Source: Liolophura sinensis (taxonomy: Eukaryota; Mollusca; Polyplacophora; Chitonida; Chitonidae). Taken from it: DNA of 64,000 nucleotides. The DNA is taken from NCBI RefSeq assembly GCF_032854445.1, contig NC_088296.1, positions 15,737,485-15,801,484 of the forward strand. Reading direction: 5' to 3'. A program made the translations under genes and the position numbers. Below the pieces are notes generated by a model. The model worked only from the letters and a program-made list of their open reading frames with translations, was not told where the DNA came from and made no database searches. Shown here piece by piece: positions 45,649 to 56,999 of this stretch (the first letter of the stretch is position 1; the number at the start of each line of letters is the position of its first letter).

Positions 45649-46226
45649 GTATTGTGGTGAGTACTAGTCCAGTAGAGTTGTGATGAGTACTAGTCCAGTA
45701 GAGTTGTGGTGACTACTAGTCCAGTAGAGTTGTGGTGAGTACTAGTCCAGCAGAGTTGTGGTGAGTACTAGTCCAGTAGGGTTGCAATGAGTACTAGTCC
45801 AGTAGGGTTGTGGTGAGTACCAGTCTAGTAGGGTTGTGGTGAGTGATAGTCTAGTAGGGTTGTGTTGAGTACTAGTCCAGTAGGGTTCTGGTGAGTACTA
45901 GTCCAGTAGGGTTGTAGTGAGTACTAGTTCAGTAGAGTTGTGGCGAGTACTAGTCCAGTAGAGTTGTGGTGAGTACTAGTCCAGTAGGGTTGTGGTGAGT
46001 ACTAGTCTAGTAGGGTTCTGGTGAGTACTAGTCCAGTAGGGTTGTAGTGAGTACTAGTTCAGTAGAGTTGTGGCGAGTACTAGTCCAGTAGAGTTGTGGT
46101 GAGTACTAGTCCAGTAGGGTTGTGGTGAGTACTAGTCTAGTAGGGTTGTGGTGAGTACTAGTCCAGTAGAGTTGTGGTGAGTACTAGTCCAGTAGTGTTG
46201 TGGTGAGTACTAGTTCAGTAGAATTG
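45649..46226. repeat. 26-bp minisatellite, left part
   Basis: About 22 copies of GTTGTGGTGAGTACTAGT plus CCAGTAGG. Five units (130 bp) at 45881-46010 are repeated at 46011-46140, a higher-order duplication. Confidence 0.95.
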
Positions 46227-46485
46227 ATTTTGATTTTTTTGATTGGTGTTTTACGCCGTACTCATAAATATTTCACTTATATGATGGCGGCCAGCATTAG
46301 GGTGGGTGGAAACCGGGCAGAACCCGGGGGAAACCCACGACCATCCGCAGGTAGCTGGCAGAGAAAGCGGCCGGAGAGAAAGCCAGCATGAGCTGGACTT
46401 GAACTCACAGCGACCGCATTGGTGAGAGACTCCTGGGTCATTACGCTGCGCTAGCGCGCTAACCAACTGAGCCATGGAGGTCCCC
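46227..46485 (-). mobile_element. SINE1, full length, inserted in the minisatellite
   Basis: Reverse SINE1 with its tail at the left. CAGTAGAATTG (46216-46226) and CAGTAAAATTG (46486-46496) are the target duplication with one change; the target is a minisatellite unit. Confidence 0.92.
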
Positions 46486-47377
46486 CAGTAAAATTGTGGT
46501 GAGTACTAGTCTAGTAGGGTTGTGGGGAGTAATAGTCCAGTAGTGTTGTGGGGAGTACTAGTCCAGTAGGGTTGTGATGAGTACTAGTCTAGTAGGGTTG
46601 TGGTGAGTACTAGTCCAGTAGGGTTGTGGTGAGTACTAGTCCAGTAGGTTTGTGGTGAGTACTAGTCTAGTAGTGTTGTGGTGAGTACTAGTCCAGTAGA
46701 GTTGTGGTGAGTACTAGTCCAGTAGGGTTGTGGTGAGTACTAGTCCAGTAGGGTTGTGGTGAGTACTAGTCCAGTAGATCTGTGGTGAGTACTAGTCCAG
46801 TAGGGTTGTGGTGAGCACTAGTCTAGTAGAGTTGTGGTGAGAACTAGTCCAGTAGGGTTGTGGTGAGTACTAGTCCAGTAGGGTTGTGGTGAGTACAAGT
46901 CCAGTTGAGTTGTGGTGAGTACTAGTCCAGTAGGGTTGTGGTGACTACTAGTCCAGTAGTGTTGTGGTGAGTACTAGTCCAGTAGGGTTGTAATGAGTAC
47001 TAGTCCAGTAGAGTTGTGGTGAGTACTAGTCCAATAGGGTTGTGGTGAGTACTAGTCCAGTAGAGTTGTGGTGAGTAGTAGTCTAGTAGTGTTGTGGTGA
47101 GTACTAGTCCAGTAGAGTTGTGGTGAGTACTTGTTTAGTAGGGTTATGGTGAGTACTAGTCTAGTAGTGTTGTGGTGAGTACTAGTCCAGTAGATCTGTG
47201 GTGAGTACTAGTCCAGTAGGGTTGTGGTGAGTACTAGTCTAGTAGGGTTGTGGTGAGTACTATTAGTCCAGTAGGGTTGTGGTCAGTACTAGTCCAGTAG
47301 GTTTGTAGTCAGTACTACTCTAGTAGGGTTGTGGTGAGTGCTAGTCCAGTAGGATTGTGGTGAGTATTAGTCTAGCA
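46486..47377. repeat. 26-bp minisatellite, right part
   Basis: About 34 copies of the same unit as on the left of the SINE. Each unit holds GTGAGT, like a splice donor on the plus strand, and ACTAGT. Confidence 0.95.
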
Positions 47378-47960
47378 CGCATCCCAAGAGGATTATTAGT
47401 CTTAATTTACTCGAGAACAATATGGCAAAGCAAGATACAAGAGCCGTTTTCATTAAAATTACTATTACATGTAATTGTTCGTTTTCATATTTTCTTATCT
47501 AGGACGAGTGTTCACCGTTCATGAACTGTGTTTACAATACAATCAGCTGTGACTGCTGTGTGCCCTGTAACCAATCAAACATGTCAAGTCAATAGCTCAG
47601 TCCAATGCTTGTATTCAGCATGCCCAGTAACAGTATAATAACCTACCAAAAATCAATAAGCATACATTTTACATGAATCTGTCAGGTAAATATGGAATAA
47701 CATGAAAAACAAAATACTTCCTATTTTCGTATTAGACTGTTACTGGTAATGATGACATATACTGAAACACTTTTAAAAAAGCATACACTGTAAATGACAA
47801 ACAAGTAGTATTAACTTATTTTTAACGGTAAACAGGTTTATCAGTCGACAAACCACAGAAGACCAGGTATCACACCAGAATTTACCACTCATAAATGCTA
47901 TGTTTATCTCAATATTCTTTTTTTCTTCTGCAGAGTTACATATAAATTTCACAGACCCCT
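47378..47960. other. no gene recognised
   Basis: Ordinary AT-rich sequence with no feature that I can support. Confidence 0.5.
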
Positions 47961-47977
47961 AGCTTCAAACAAAATGG

Positions 47978-48251
47978 AGGGGCATCCGTGGCTCAGTTGG
48001 TTAGCGCGCTAGCGCAGCGTAATGACCCAGGAGTCTCTCACCAATGCAGTTGCTGTAAGTTCAAGTTCAGCTCATGCTGGCTTCCTCTCTGGCCGTACGT
48101 GGGAAGGTCTGTCAGCAACCTGCGGATGGTCGTGGGTTTCCCTGGGGCTCTGCCCGGTTTCCACCCACCATAATGCTGGCTGCCGTTGTATAAGTGAAAT
48201 ATTCTTGAGCACAGCGTAAAACACCAATCAAAAAAAAATCAAAAAAAAAAA
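47978..48251 (+). mobile_element. SINE1, full length with target-site duplication
   Basis: Begins AGGGGCATCCGTGGCTCAGT and ends in an A-rich tail. TCAAACAAAATGG flanks it at 47965-47977 and 48252-48264 (13 bp), which fixes the element ends and direction. Confidence 0.96.
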
Positions 48252-48608
48252 TCAAACAAAATGGGCAATGTCGCATTTTTCCAAAAGAACACTTTTTAGC
48301 CTGAAAACTAGTTTTAAAGTTCACGGTTTTCTGCTTGCGTCTTTAACGATAAATGTGATTAATAAACATTCTACATATATTTAGCAGTAAAAATAATGCA
48401 CTCAGCACTAACCTATGCATTTGTATAGGGTAATCCTCCTGATTTTCAGGATATGTTAAATGAAGAACTATATATGTTGTTTGCTGGATGTACTAACCAT
48501 GTGGGAAAAATATTTGTCCCTTTTACAATTAGGCCTACAATGTATATTGGTTAAAAAGTGTAGGCAAGATGTCCCAAAAAATAGAAGAATTGTAATAAAT
48601 TCACTTAC

Positions 48609-48734
48609 TTCAGTGTTATTCATTTTCAAGGTGTGTGGGTATACATGCACAGCTAGGAGCACTGTGCAGTCGTTGATTAATTCACAATCTATGACATAGC
48701 AGATTTCGGCGACAGGCCTGATTTTAGTTAAGCT
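48609..48734 (-). CDS. candidate internal coding exon (phase 0-0), function unknown
   Basis: The 126-base exon follows the acceptor AATAAACAG and ends ACTGAA|GTAAGT. It is open for 42 codons and contains CELINDCTVLLAVHVYPHT, which alternates like beta strands. It lies upstream of the adaptor gene on the same strand and could be an alternative 5' coding exon of it or part of a separate gene. The exit phase (0) does not fit the adaptor main exon directly, which needs phase 1. Confidence 0.35.
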
Positions 48735-48991
48735 CTGTTTATTTATGTTGCATACAGAATAAGTTTTTGACTTATTACATGATCCATTCAAGTTTCAGTT
48801 GTCAAAGAAATTGGCATGAAACCAGTAGGTTTATTACAAGGTCAACAGCTACCTGTAGCATACACTACTTCTTTACAAAACTGCCCAGGTAGCTGCCTAC
48901 TTTAATAAAAGCTCCAAAGTTTATTCACTTAATTCTCGGTCAGGTAGTTGGTCACTATTCCAGGGTAGACTATTCCTCAAAAAGATAATGA

Positions 48992-49353
48992 GTGAGTGAG
49001 CGCTTGGGGTTTAACATTGTGCTCAACAATTGTTCAGTCATATGACAACAAAGGAGTCATAAGAGTGCATGTATGTATAATGTGCCTCCTTGTTGCAGGA
49101 CGGATTTCCACCGCTCTTTTATCTACCTCTGCTTCACTGAGACGACTTACCGAAGGCAAGTAAGCCGGCCCGCCCAAGCCATTATACTGGTACGGGTCAA
49201 CCAGTCATTGCACTATCCCCTTCATGCTGAACACCAAGCAAGGAAGTTACAACTTCCTCTTTTAAGGCCTTAGGTGTGACTTGACTCAGGACTGATCCTG
49301 GATCTACCGCTCCCAATGCGGACGCTCTACCAACTGTGCTATACGGGCCGGTT
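48992..49353 (-). mobile_element. SINE2, full length with target-site duplication
   Basis: Reverse SINE2 flanked by AAAAGATAATGA at 48980-48991 and 49354-49365. Confidence 0.94.
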
Positions 49354-49428
49354 AAAAGATAATGAAAGCCATGTGAAAAGCCTGTAATTTGCAGAATTGT
49401 GTGTGGTGGCAAAGCTTACAACACTTAC

Positions 49429-49475
49429 TACAGGAAGAAATGCACCAACTGCTGCATCAACGTGCACACTCAAAA
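49429..49475 (-). CDS. candidate short coding exon upstream of 48734, function unknown
   Basis: The stretch is 47 bases from a weak acceptor (CTGATAACAG) to the donor CCTGTA|GTAAGT. It reads LSVHVDAAVGAFLPV and ends in phase 0, which matches the start of the exon at 48734-48609. Support is the phase match only. Confidence 0.22.
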
Positions 49476-49807
49476 CTGTTATCAGGTTTTTTTTAATATT
49501 TTTTAAATTACTCCCACCTACTTTATTTCTTCTAATTTTGGGGACACCTGGTCTTGCACATTTTAGCCAATATAATTTTCTATGTAACTGTACCAGGAAT
49601 ACTGGGTATGGTTAGACCATCTAATGAACAACATACTCATATCTTTACTTTTCCAAAAGGCTGGTAAAGAAATGTGATATTCTACTTTCAACACTACTAA
49701 TATCTGTCCCAAATATTAGAAGAATTAGGTACAAGCTTTACTCACATTGACATGGCTGTGAAAACATTGTCTTGATAAATGGAAGAAAATACACAACTAC
49801 CTCAAAT

Positions 49808-49846
49808 TTTTTTTGGGGGGGGGGTGATGGGGGGAGGGGGGAGACA
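49808..49846 (+). other. T-run followed by G-rich tract
   Basis: Four G runs of four to ten bases: possible G-quadruplex. Confidence 0.5.
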
Positions 49847-50439
49847 TAATTTACGTATAACATACCAGTACTATAAGTTCTAGTTACTATCAACTGTGGT
49901 TCTCAGAATATCATTCATTGTGTTTCCCTTCCTGTTATCTTCCACCTGGTTTCCTGTTAGCTCAGCCATTTCAAGACAGAGGTAACTTGACATACCTAGA
50001 ATTGTGCAGTTTCGAATTACATGTACTTTTGTAATTAAACTTGCTAGCATCACACCACACATCACATTACACAACAACATCTACACTATGTAAGGCCGCT
50101 TTACTGTAAGCTAAGACGTAGAGGAAAATTTATCCTATAACATTTAGTGCACGATACTGTGGAAAGCATTCAGTCAAATAAAACTGATAATGACGGATTC
50201 CATTATAACACTCACCATATCACAACAACACAATTTCCTTCTCCAGAAAGCCTTGGTATACACAAACTAAAGTTGTTACAGCATTATAAAGCAACTGAGA
50301 AGGCCACATAAGCAGTCGCTGACATACGTCTAGGAAGCCATACTAAGTCTACGCGTCATACAGACGCCAAATTCCGATACATATAATACAGAACATTAAA
50401 ATATGATCGCATTTTTTTATCTACAAAAAACAACACTAA

Positions 50440-50700
50440 TATCTAATCGCTCACCACGTCAAAACGTCGATCCTCACATCGCAATGGCAGGACTCGGGGT
50501 GGAGGAGACAATTAACTTGGTTATGTGACAGTGAAATTTAACACGATCAACAAATTTCACGCTCAATTGGTATATTTTTACGTCAAATTGCAGCTTTTCC
50601 GGTTTGGGAATATTTGCGTGACGTCATTAAAGGGAGATAATAGGGGGCGTAACGTTGTAAATCTTGTCTCTACAACAGTTGTCCGCCCTTCGTCGGTGTT
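50440..50700 (-). promoter_or_regulatory. possible promoter and first non-coding exon of a minus-strand gene
   Basis: GC content rises here. There is a TGACGTCA at 50620-50627 (read with its flanks) and a donor GACGTG|GTGAGC at about 50456. Another donor-like GATATG|GTGAGT lies at 50213. This may be the 5' end of the adaptor gene or of the exons at 49475-48609. Confidence 0.3.
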
Positions 50701-50799
50701 TGCCAATTCATGGATTTTAACTGCACGGGTTCATTAATAAATATAGTAAGCCTGAAAGAGTAAAGTGTATGGAAGAGCAGCGGCCACACGTGATAAATT

Positions 50800-52850
50800 A
50801 TTACACGGAATCACTAGTCATCTAGGTTGATGGTTTGGGGTTGATGGTTGGTATACGAATGACGTCTTGATTCACTTTCAGATCAGAGTGCACATTTAAC
50901 AATCTAATATCTCGTTTCAGGATGTTTTGAATTTAACTTTTGAAACATTTTCCAGGTGATAGATGGATTGCGATCAGAATGCATGAACATGAAATCTGAA
51001 ACGAAGAATAAGTTTTTCAGGGAAATGCCCCTCCACCCAAGAAGAAGGGAGTCCTTCTTGAGATATGTATATGTATCTTCTTATATACCTGAAAAACCTG
51101 TAGCTCTACTTTATACATATTTTCCGTCAATGGTTGGGAACGTTCTGAAATAATCCCGTCGACGAACCTTCTACAGGAACTCGCGACCAGTTCAGCGCCC
51201 CCTTCCCCTTCCCTCAGACCCTGTCGTGCTCTTCCTCCCACGAGGTTGTTTTGGTAGTTTCAAATATCACCGTTAACGTCACGACTGCAGGCAACATAAT
51301 TACATGTCTAATTTATGGACTTACCCACTGGGACCATAAAAAAACTGTAGTTTAAAGCTTATAAGGTTTATTGTATTGTTGTGTGTTGTGACACATTCTA
51401 AACAGCATAATAAGAAATATTTTGAGTTCATTAAAAAGCTGGTTTTAGCAATTGTTTTCGCAGATTAATAGCCCAGGAGGTAAAAACGTGCTTAACTAAG
51501 CAGAACTCATGGACTGACGTCATTGTTGAGAGATATATTCCTAGGAGATATTCTTTTGATTTACGTTGGTTTACATCACTCTTTTTAATGATTTTTGGCC
51601 GGATGCCATGAATCAAAATTTTGACAAAAAAAAAAACAACTCCAAATATTAAAGAAAAATGTCGACATTACGACCCTCACTTCGGGCGCCATTATTGCCC
51701 AACCATGACACCATATCCAGACTTTCATACCAAGGCCCCAACTTTCTAAATGAAATTGTATACAGTACATACAATGATGTTTAACACAGACACACATTAA
51801 TAGTGAAAAAAATTTACACGACCATTATACTGAGTAGCTTGCATACATCATCTTTATGCATGCCTACACATATACACATCTTGTTGACATCGCGGGCTGC
51901 ACAAATAAATGTGTACCTGTGATACACGTCTTGTTTACACCGCGCGCTGCACAAACAAATGTGTACAAAATATGATATACATTTGTAGTAATCTAATATC
52001 AGTATCGTAACTATATTTTTAGTGCACAGGTTTTTTTTCTTTGATCAGTGTGTGAGTGTTTCAAATTGTAATATTATAGTATAGGCTATTATATATATAC
52101 TTCTTAGAATGCTCGCAGCAATGGTGTGCTTGGTGTCTTTGAAATGGCGATCCAGTGAGTCAGCGCAATGCGCCACCATTAAATCATATCTTGTAGCACG
52201 GTTTGAAATACGTTGTCAGCACTAATCTCAACACCAACAAGAATGGCCCATAAATTAGATTCGCCTATACTCGCAGGCTAATTCAACACAGTCCTGTATT
52301 CTGGAAAAAACTGTGAATTTTTGACTAAACTAGTTTACGACGCTGAAGTACAGATCGCAACTGCCAAGAGCCTGGGACAATAATGGCATCCTAATCTCAC
52401 ACACTTTTTTTTTATAATTTTGATAGCAAAATTTTAAACGCAGCCAGCAACCACCAAGTTCCCACATTATTCACCTATATGCAGAAAATGGCAAGAATAT
52501 GATGCCTGGATGGAAATCAGCGAAGTGCCTCATCTGATTACAAGAAGACTACTAACAGAAGGCGACTAACTTCACCAGTAATCTGGTAAGGTGGCTCACC
52601 ACGCGTAATATCTACGGAATGGCCATGTCACGTCTGCATGAGCCTGAACTCTCGTCTGCAAGTCTCGTGTGAATAACAGGAAAACCAGGTCTGATTTGTG
52701 ATAAGCGGATATGGCATTTGAAGGGAGTCCACTTGAAACGTTAACTTTATCACAGAAAAATAGCATGAATTTAAAAAAAATGTTACAAGCACTCTATAAG
52801 ATGATGTCATAATACCAGTGGCTTATCTAATCAGTTTTAGCGGATCGAAT
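50800..52850. other. no gene recognised
   Basis: AT-rich. Two copies of a 50-bp unit (CTTGTTGACATCGCGGGCTG plus CACAAATAAATGTGTAC) lie at 51872-51968. Confidence 0.5.
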
Positions 52851-52855
52851 GAGTG

Positions 52856-53055
52856 TGAGTGCTTAGGGTTTAACGTCGTACTTAACAATTTTTCAGTCAT
52901 AAGACGACGAAGGAGTTCTTAGAGTGCATGTGAGTGCATTTCTTTGCTCAAACCTCTCTTCGCTGAACGCCAAGCAAGGCAGCAACAAGTACCATTTTAA
53001 GATTTTTGGTACGACCTAGACCGAGTTTGATCCCAGTCCCCAGTCTCCCGGGCAT
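52856..53055 (-). mobile_element. composite SINE: SINE2-type tail with SINE3-type head
   Basis: The left end is the SINE2 tail (TTAGGGTTTAACGTCGTAC). The right part holds AACGCCAAGCAAGGCAGCAA and GGTACGACCTAGACCGAG, seen in SINE3. So the two families share a 3' module. Confidence 0.6.
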
Positions 53056-53891
53056 TACACGCAGAAATAATGATAGGGAGCCGTTATTAAAATATTGGGT
53101 TGGCCCATCAAAAATTTGATAAAAGGACCAACTTAAAACTTTTATGAGAAAAAATTTAAAAAGATACAAGGGTGGTTTCCATTTCCAATACCAGTCATAC
53201 CAACTATCGAGGGAAGTTTTACGTCAGCTGGTTTGGGAGTTGTTTAGTGAGATGCATCTAGTTTCGGCTGCGTGGACGGTTTCCTCCACCTATATATGTG
53301 AAATATTTCGGAGAATGGCATTAAAACAACAAATAATATCACCTGAGTTATTTAGACGCAATGGGGCACAGACTTCAAACCTGCTTGGTAATTTTGAATC
53401 AGAAATTTTTACACTACATAATTACTAATTAATCTAATTTTTAGGACCGATGTAAGAAATGCTGAAACAAAGAATAACATTTCTCTCCTAGTTTTTAAAC
53501 AAAGTAAAGATATGTCTGTGTTGTTCATTTGATGGACTAACATCATGAAAAAAAAGAAACTAAATATTCTTACTGCAATTACATGTACATTAGTCAAAAA
53601 GAGCAGAAAATTTGAAGGATTAGTGTGCCTATAAACACATTATGTGGGTACGTTATATGAATAAATAGCGCTCTGTTACATCCATGGTGATTTAGCTGTT
53701 CAGCTAAAATGTGACACAGGCCTTTAATATAATTCAGATAAGCGTGTATTTTAAGACATGTCCTGTTTTATAGGACATTAGTGAAGTGCTATAGGGGTTT
53801 GGTATTTCAAGCGGAACAAAAGACATGATCCGTATGAACACTGAGATGACGTATGTGCGTTTTTCCTTCGGCAAATATAGTTCATTTACTT

Positions 53892-54168
53892 ATTTTATTT
53901 GATTGGTGTTTTAGTATACAAAAATAATAAAATAGTATATATAAGTATATTTCACTTACGCGACGGCGGCCAGCATTATGGTGGGTGGAAACGGGGCAGA
54001 GCCCGGGGGAAACTCACGACCATCCGCAGGTTGCTGCCAAACCTTCCCACTTACGGCCGGAGAGGAGGACAGCATGAGCTGGGCTTGAACTCACAGCGAC
54101 CGCATTGGTGAGAGACTCCTGGGTCATTACGCTTCGCTAGCGCGCTAACCAACTGCGCTATGGCCCCC
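53892..54168 (-). mobile_element. SINE1, full length with an internal insertion
   Basis: Reverse SINE1; an AT-rich insertion of about 30 bases (TACAAAAATAATAAAATAG) sits in the tail. Confidence 0.9.
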
Positions 54169-54599
54169 GGCGTATATAGTTAATCCATACTATGATTAAA
54201 GGTTAAATTAGAAAGCACTGTTACAGCACTGCCACTTTATGAATTTCGTGAATAAGACGCGATTTATCTCTATGGCCCAAGAGGGCAGGTGTTCCCGCTA
54301 GGGGGCGTACCACGTGTATGTAAGAATACATGTTTTGGACACCCATTCGACTGCTGCGTCGAATTACTCTTTTACAAGCTTCTATATACAGCACCTTAAA
54401 CAGCATTGTGAAAAGCTTATATAATAATAATAAGCAGTAGTTTTGCGACATCTTCGTGCTTCGTGAGACCTTTTTCTTTCTTTATTGTACTCCACGGTTC
54501 AATCTAACCACCAATTACAAACTCTAGATTTGCTTGTCAACCTGTCGAGATAATGAAATAATATTCCTAAAAATTCCTTCCTTCTCTTGCACATCAGGA

Positions 54600-54668
54600 A
54601 AAAATGTGATGTGACGTCAGAAAAAAAGGTGATGTGACGTCAGAAAAAAAGTGATGTGACGTCAGAGT
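54600..54668. repeat. three copies of a 24-bp unit, each with a CRE
   Basis: GTGATGTGACGTCAGAAAAA repeated three times, each with a perfect TGACGTCA. Confidence 0.85.
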
Positions 54669-54959
54669 TCTACAAGCCGTCTGTGTGGCTCATAAAGCCC
54701 GCCATATTTTTCAAATATTTGAATGCTTTTCAACACTCTCCCAAAAAAATCTCAAAAAAATAAATGAAAGTACTTTCAGCCATAATTTTCAGTTGTTTTT
54801 ATGATGAGCCTTACTTTGCATTTCAGCTTTCTTTTACTTTAAACCCATACAGCTGTGTCACACCACTTGGCCAACACGCACACAACACATCTTTTTATAA
54901 ACAAGATATATTCTGTAACCAGTGTAGAGTTAAATTTATTCAGTAGGTGGGAAATTGTT

Positions 54960-55780
54960 CTGATTTTTATTATTTTTTCTTCGTTTTCACTTTTTTATTT
55001 ATTTATTTTTTTTTTTTTGAAAACTTTTTGAAAGCTTTAAGAGTTGTAAAAAGAAAAGTTTTTATCGGATGTTTTTGAAATTTGGAGGTTTTTAGGAATA
55101 AGGTTACCAGGCAAGTCCAGGCTACTTTTGGTAACTTTGGTCCACGTGACATGGTGGCCATCTTGGATTGTGATCAAAAGCTTTAAAAATCTGCTTCTCA
55201 AGAACGAACGGGTTCGTCTGGAATTTTATATACTTGTAGAGTGATTCCAGTTAGAACAAGTTCGAAAAAATCTTGGACATGCATTGAAAACTTTGGAAAC
55301 TCGCCACTGGTCGAACTTATGACGTCATAAAAAGTGTACAAGCTCGATAAAGTATATTCTGGTGTATTTGGCAATGCTGATTCCGAATCTGCTTTCGGGT
55401 TTTGCCTATCTTTGTAACCTTTTCAGGCATGGCCAAAAACTTTTTCAGTTAGGTATTTTGGCATGGTTTGTAACTGGAGAACTATGAAAGCTACAAATTT
55501 GAGACTTGCGCCAAATTGTAGCCCAAGACATGTAATTTCTGATGCATGCCAAGGGATTTGCGCTACGGTCTATAGTTTTCTCGCAAGAAATATTAAAAGA
55601 ACACCACCCTACTTCAGAAATAGAAATGTAAAACTGTACATTTAACATAGACTTTGCAGGTATCTGTGTATTACTGTAATTGTGCTTCAGGTAACCTACC
55701 CCCGTAGGTCGGCCGCCTGTCACTCAAACCGAGATATGAACAACTCTCCCTCCTCTCCACAACTATCAACGAACAATTTT
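54960..55780. other. no gene recognised
   Basis: T-rich tract near 54990-55018, then ordinary sequence. Frames on both strands at 55445-55723 lack splice support. Confidence 0.45.
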
Positions 55781-55985
55781 CAATGTTTGCACATAAATTC
55801 AGCCCCGCTCGCAAAGCACCATGGGTAATTCTCGACAATTCCTACGGCATTCTCCCGTACCCCCGTGCTATCAAGAATATAAGTCCAAACAAATACGTAA
55901 AGACGGGCTTTGGGATGCCGCATGGAGATTTAACTACCTTACTAAAGCGTATGTCATGGCTTTGGGCTGAAGATCCTTTTATTTT

Positions 55986-55988
<3 letters not shown>

Positions 55989-56020
<32 letters not shown>

Positions 56021-56022
56021 CA
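55989..56022. repeat. (CA)n microsatellite
   Basis: Sixteen CA repeats. Confidence 0.95.
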
Positions 56023-56215
56023 CCGCTTATTCCTTCCACCTATTTAGACCAAAATTCCATATCATTTATAGTCACCTAACATTTCCTGTCACCTACATTC
56101 ACACTCTGTCCTCGCCGCTCTCAAAACTCAATTGAGCTAAGGCAAACCAGATGGGATAATAGTGTAGGGTGACTGCACACGATGTGTCGAGCAACGTGAA
56201 ATGTACATACTTAAC

Positions 56216-56332
56216 CAGGTGATCGCCAAGGCCTAACCCGATCAAGACGTCGTGGTGGTTTTCAGCACTTGATGCACTGTATATGATATCTGGTAGTGTG
56301 GAGTTTTCATTTTTGTCATGCTTTTTCTCCAT
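56216..56332 (-). CDS. candidate coding exon, function unknown
   Basis: ATG at 56332 opens 39 codons ending GDHL at a donor CACCTG|GTTAAGT (phase 0). The segment NSTLPDIIYSASSAENHHD looks coding-like. A possible acceptor lies 21 bases before the ATG (CTGTAACAG), so it could also be an internal exon. The donor is not ideal and no partner exon was found. Confidence 0.25.
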
Positions 56333-56603
56333 GTTCCTTTTTTGTAAATGCTGTTACAGTTTGTACATGCAGGTTGAATGTGTTGCATTTTCCATAGTCT
56401 ATGTACTTCGGCAGTTGAATAAAGCTCTTCGTCGTTATGTGTGTAAGCGACTGTTGGTAAACAGATGTTTTCCAAAGCTTAATTTTTCCGATCATGGCAA
56501 ATCAGTTCAGTGCATTACTTCGATAGTGCTTCCTTATTTCACATCCAATTGGGCCTTGCTACTTGGCCCCCGGTATCGCTGTAAGGAATGTAACAGCTTT
56601 AGT

Positions 56604-56830
56604 TTATTTATTTGATTGGTATTTTATGCCGTACTCAGGAATATTTCACTTATACGACGACGGCCAGCATTATGGTGGGAGGAAAGCGGGCAGAGACCTG
56701 GGGAAACCCATGACGATCAGCAGGCTGCTGCAGACCTTCTCACGTACAGCCGGAGAGCAGGCAGTGGACTTGAACTCATAGCGACCGGATTGGTAGAGGG
56801 CTCCTGGGTCATTGCACGTGCTGGCGTGTG
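56604..56830 (-). mobile_element. SINE1, head truncated or decayed
   Basis: Reverse SINE1 tail and body up to GGCTCCTGGGTCATTGC; the A-box end is missing. Confidence 0.85.
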
Positions 56831-56999
56831 TAGAGCTAAAGAACACCTTAACTATTTTCCATACATGCGTTGCCATCGAAAGTAAATCGAGGAGTAAACC
56901 TAAACAGGCTTACTCCTCCAGGTGAACATAATCAAGCTCCGTGAGTATCTTTATTTGAATAAAGATAAATTAAATGGGGATCAAGCCGGTTACCATATA

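Noticed and set aside
48012-48324. Frames in both strands near 48.0-48.3 kb
   Set aside because: They lie within a full-length SINE1 with target-site duplication.
56283-56615. 110-codon plus-strand frame
   Set aside because: Cysteine- and phenylalanine-rich AT sequence opposite the exon candidate; no start context or splice sites.
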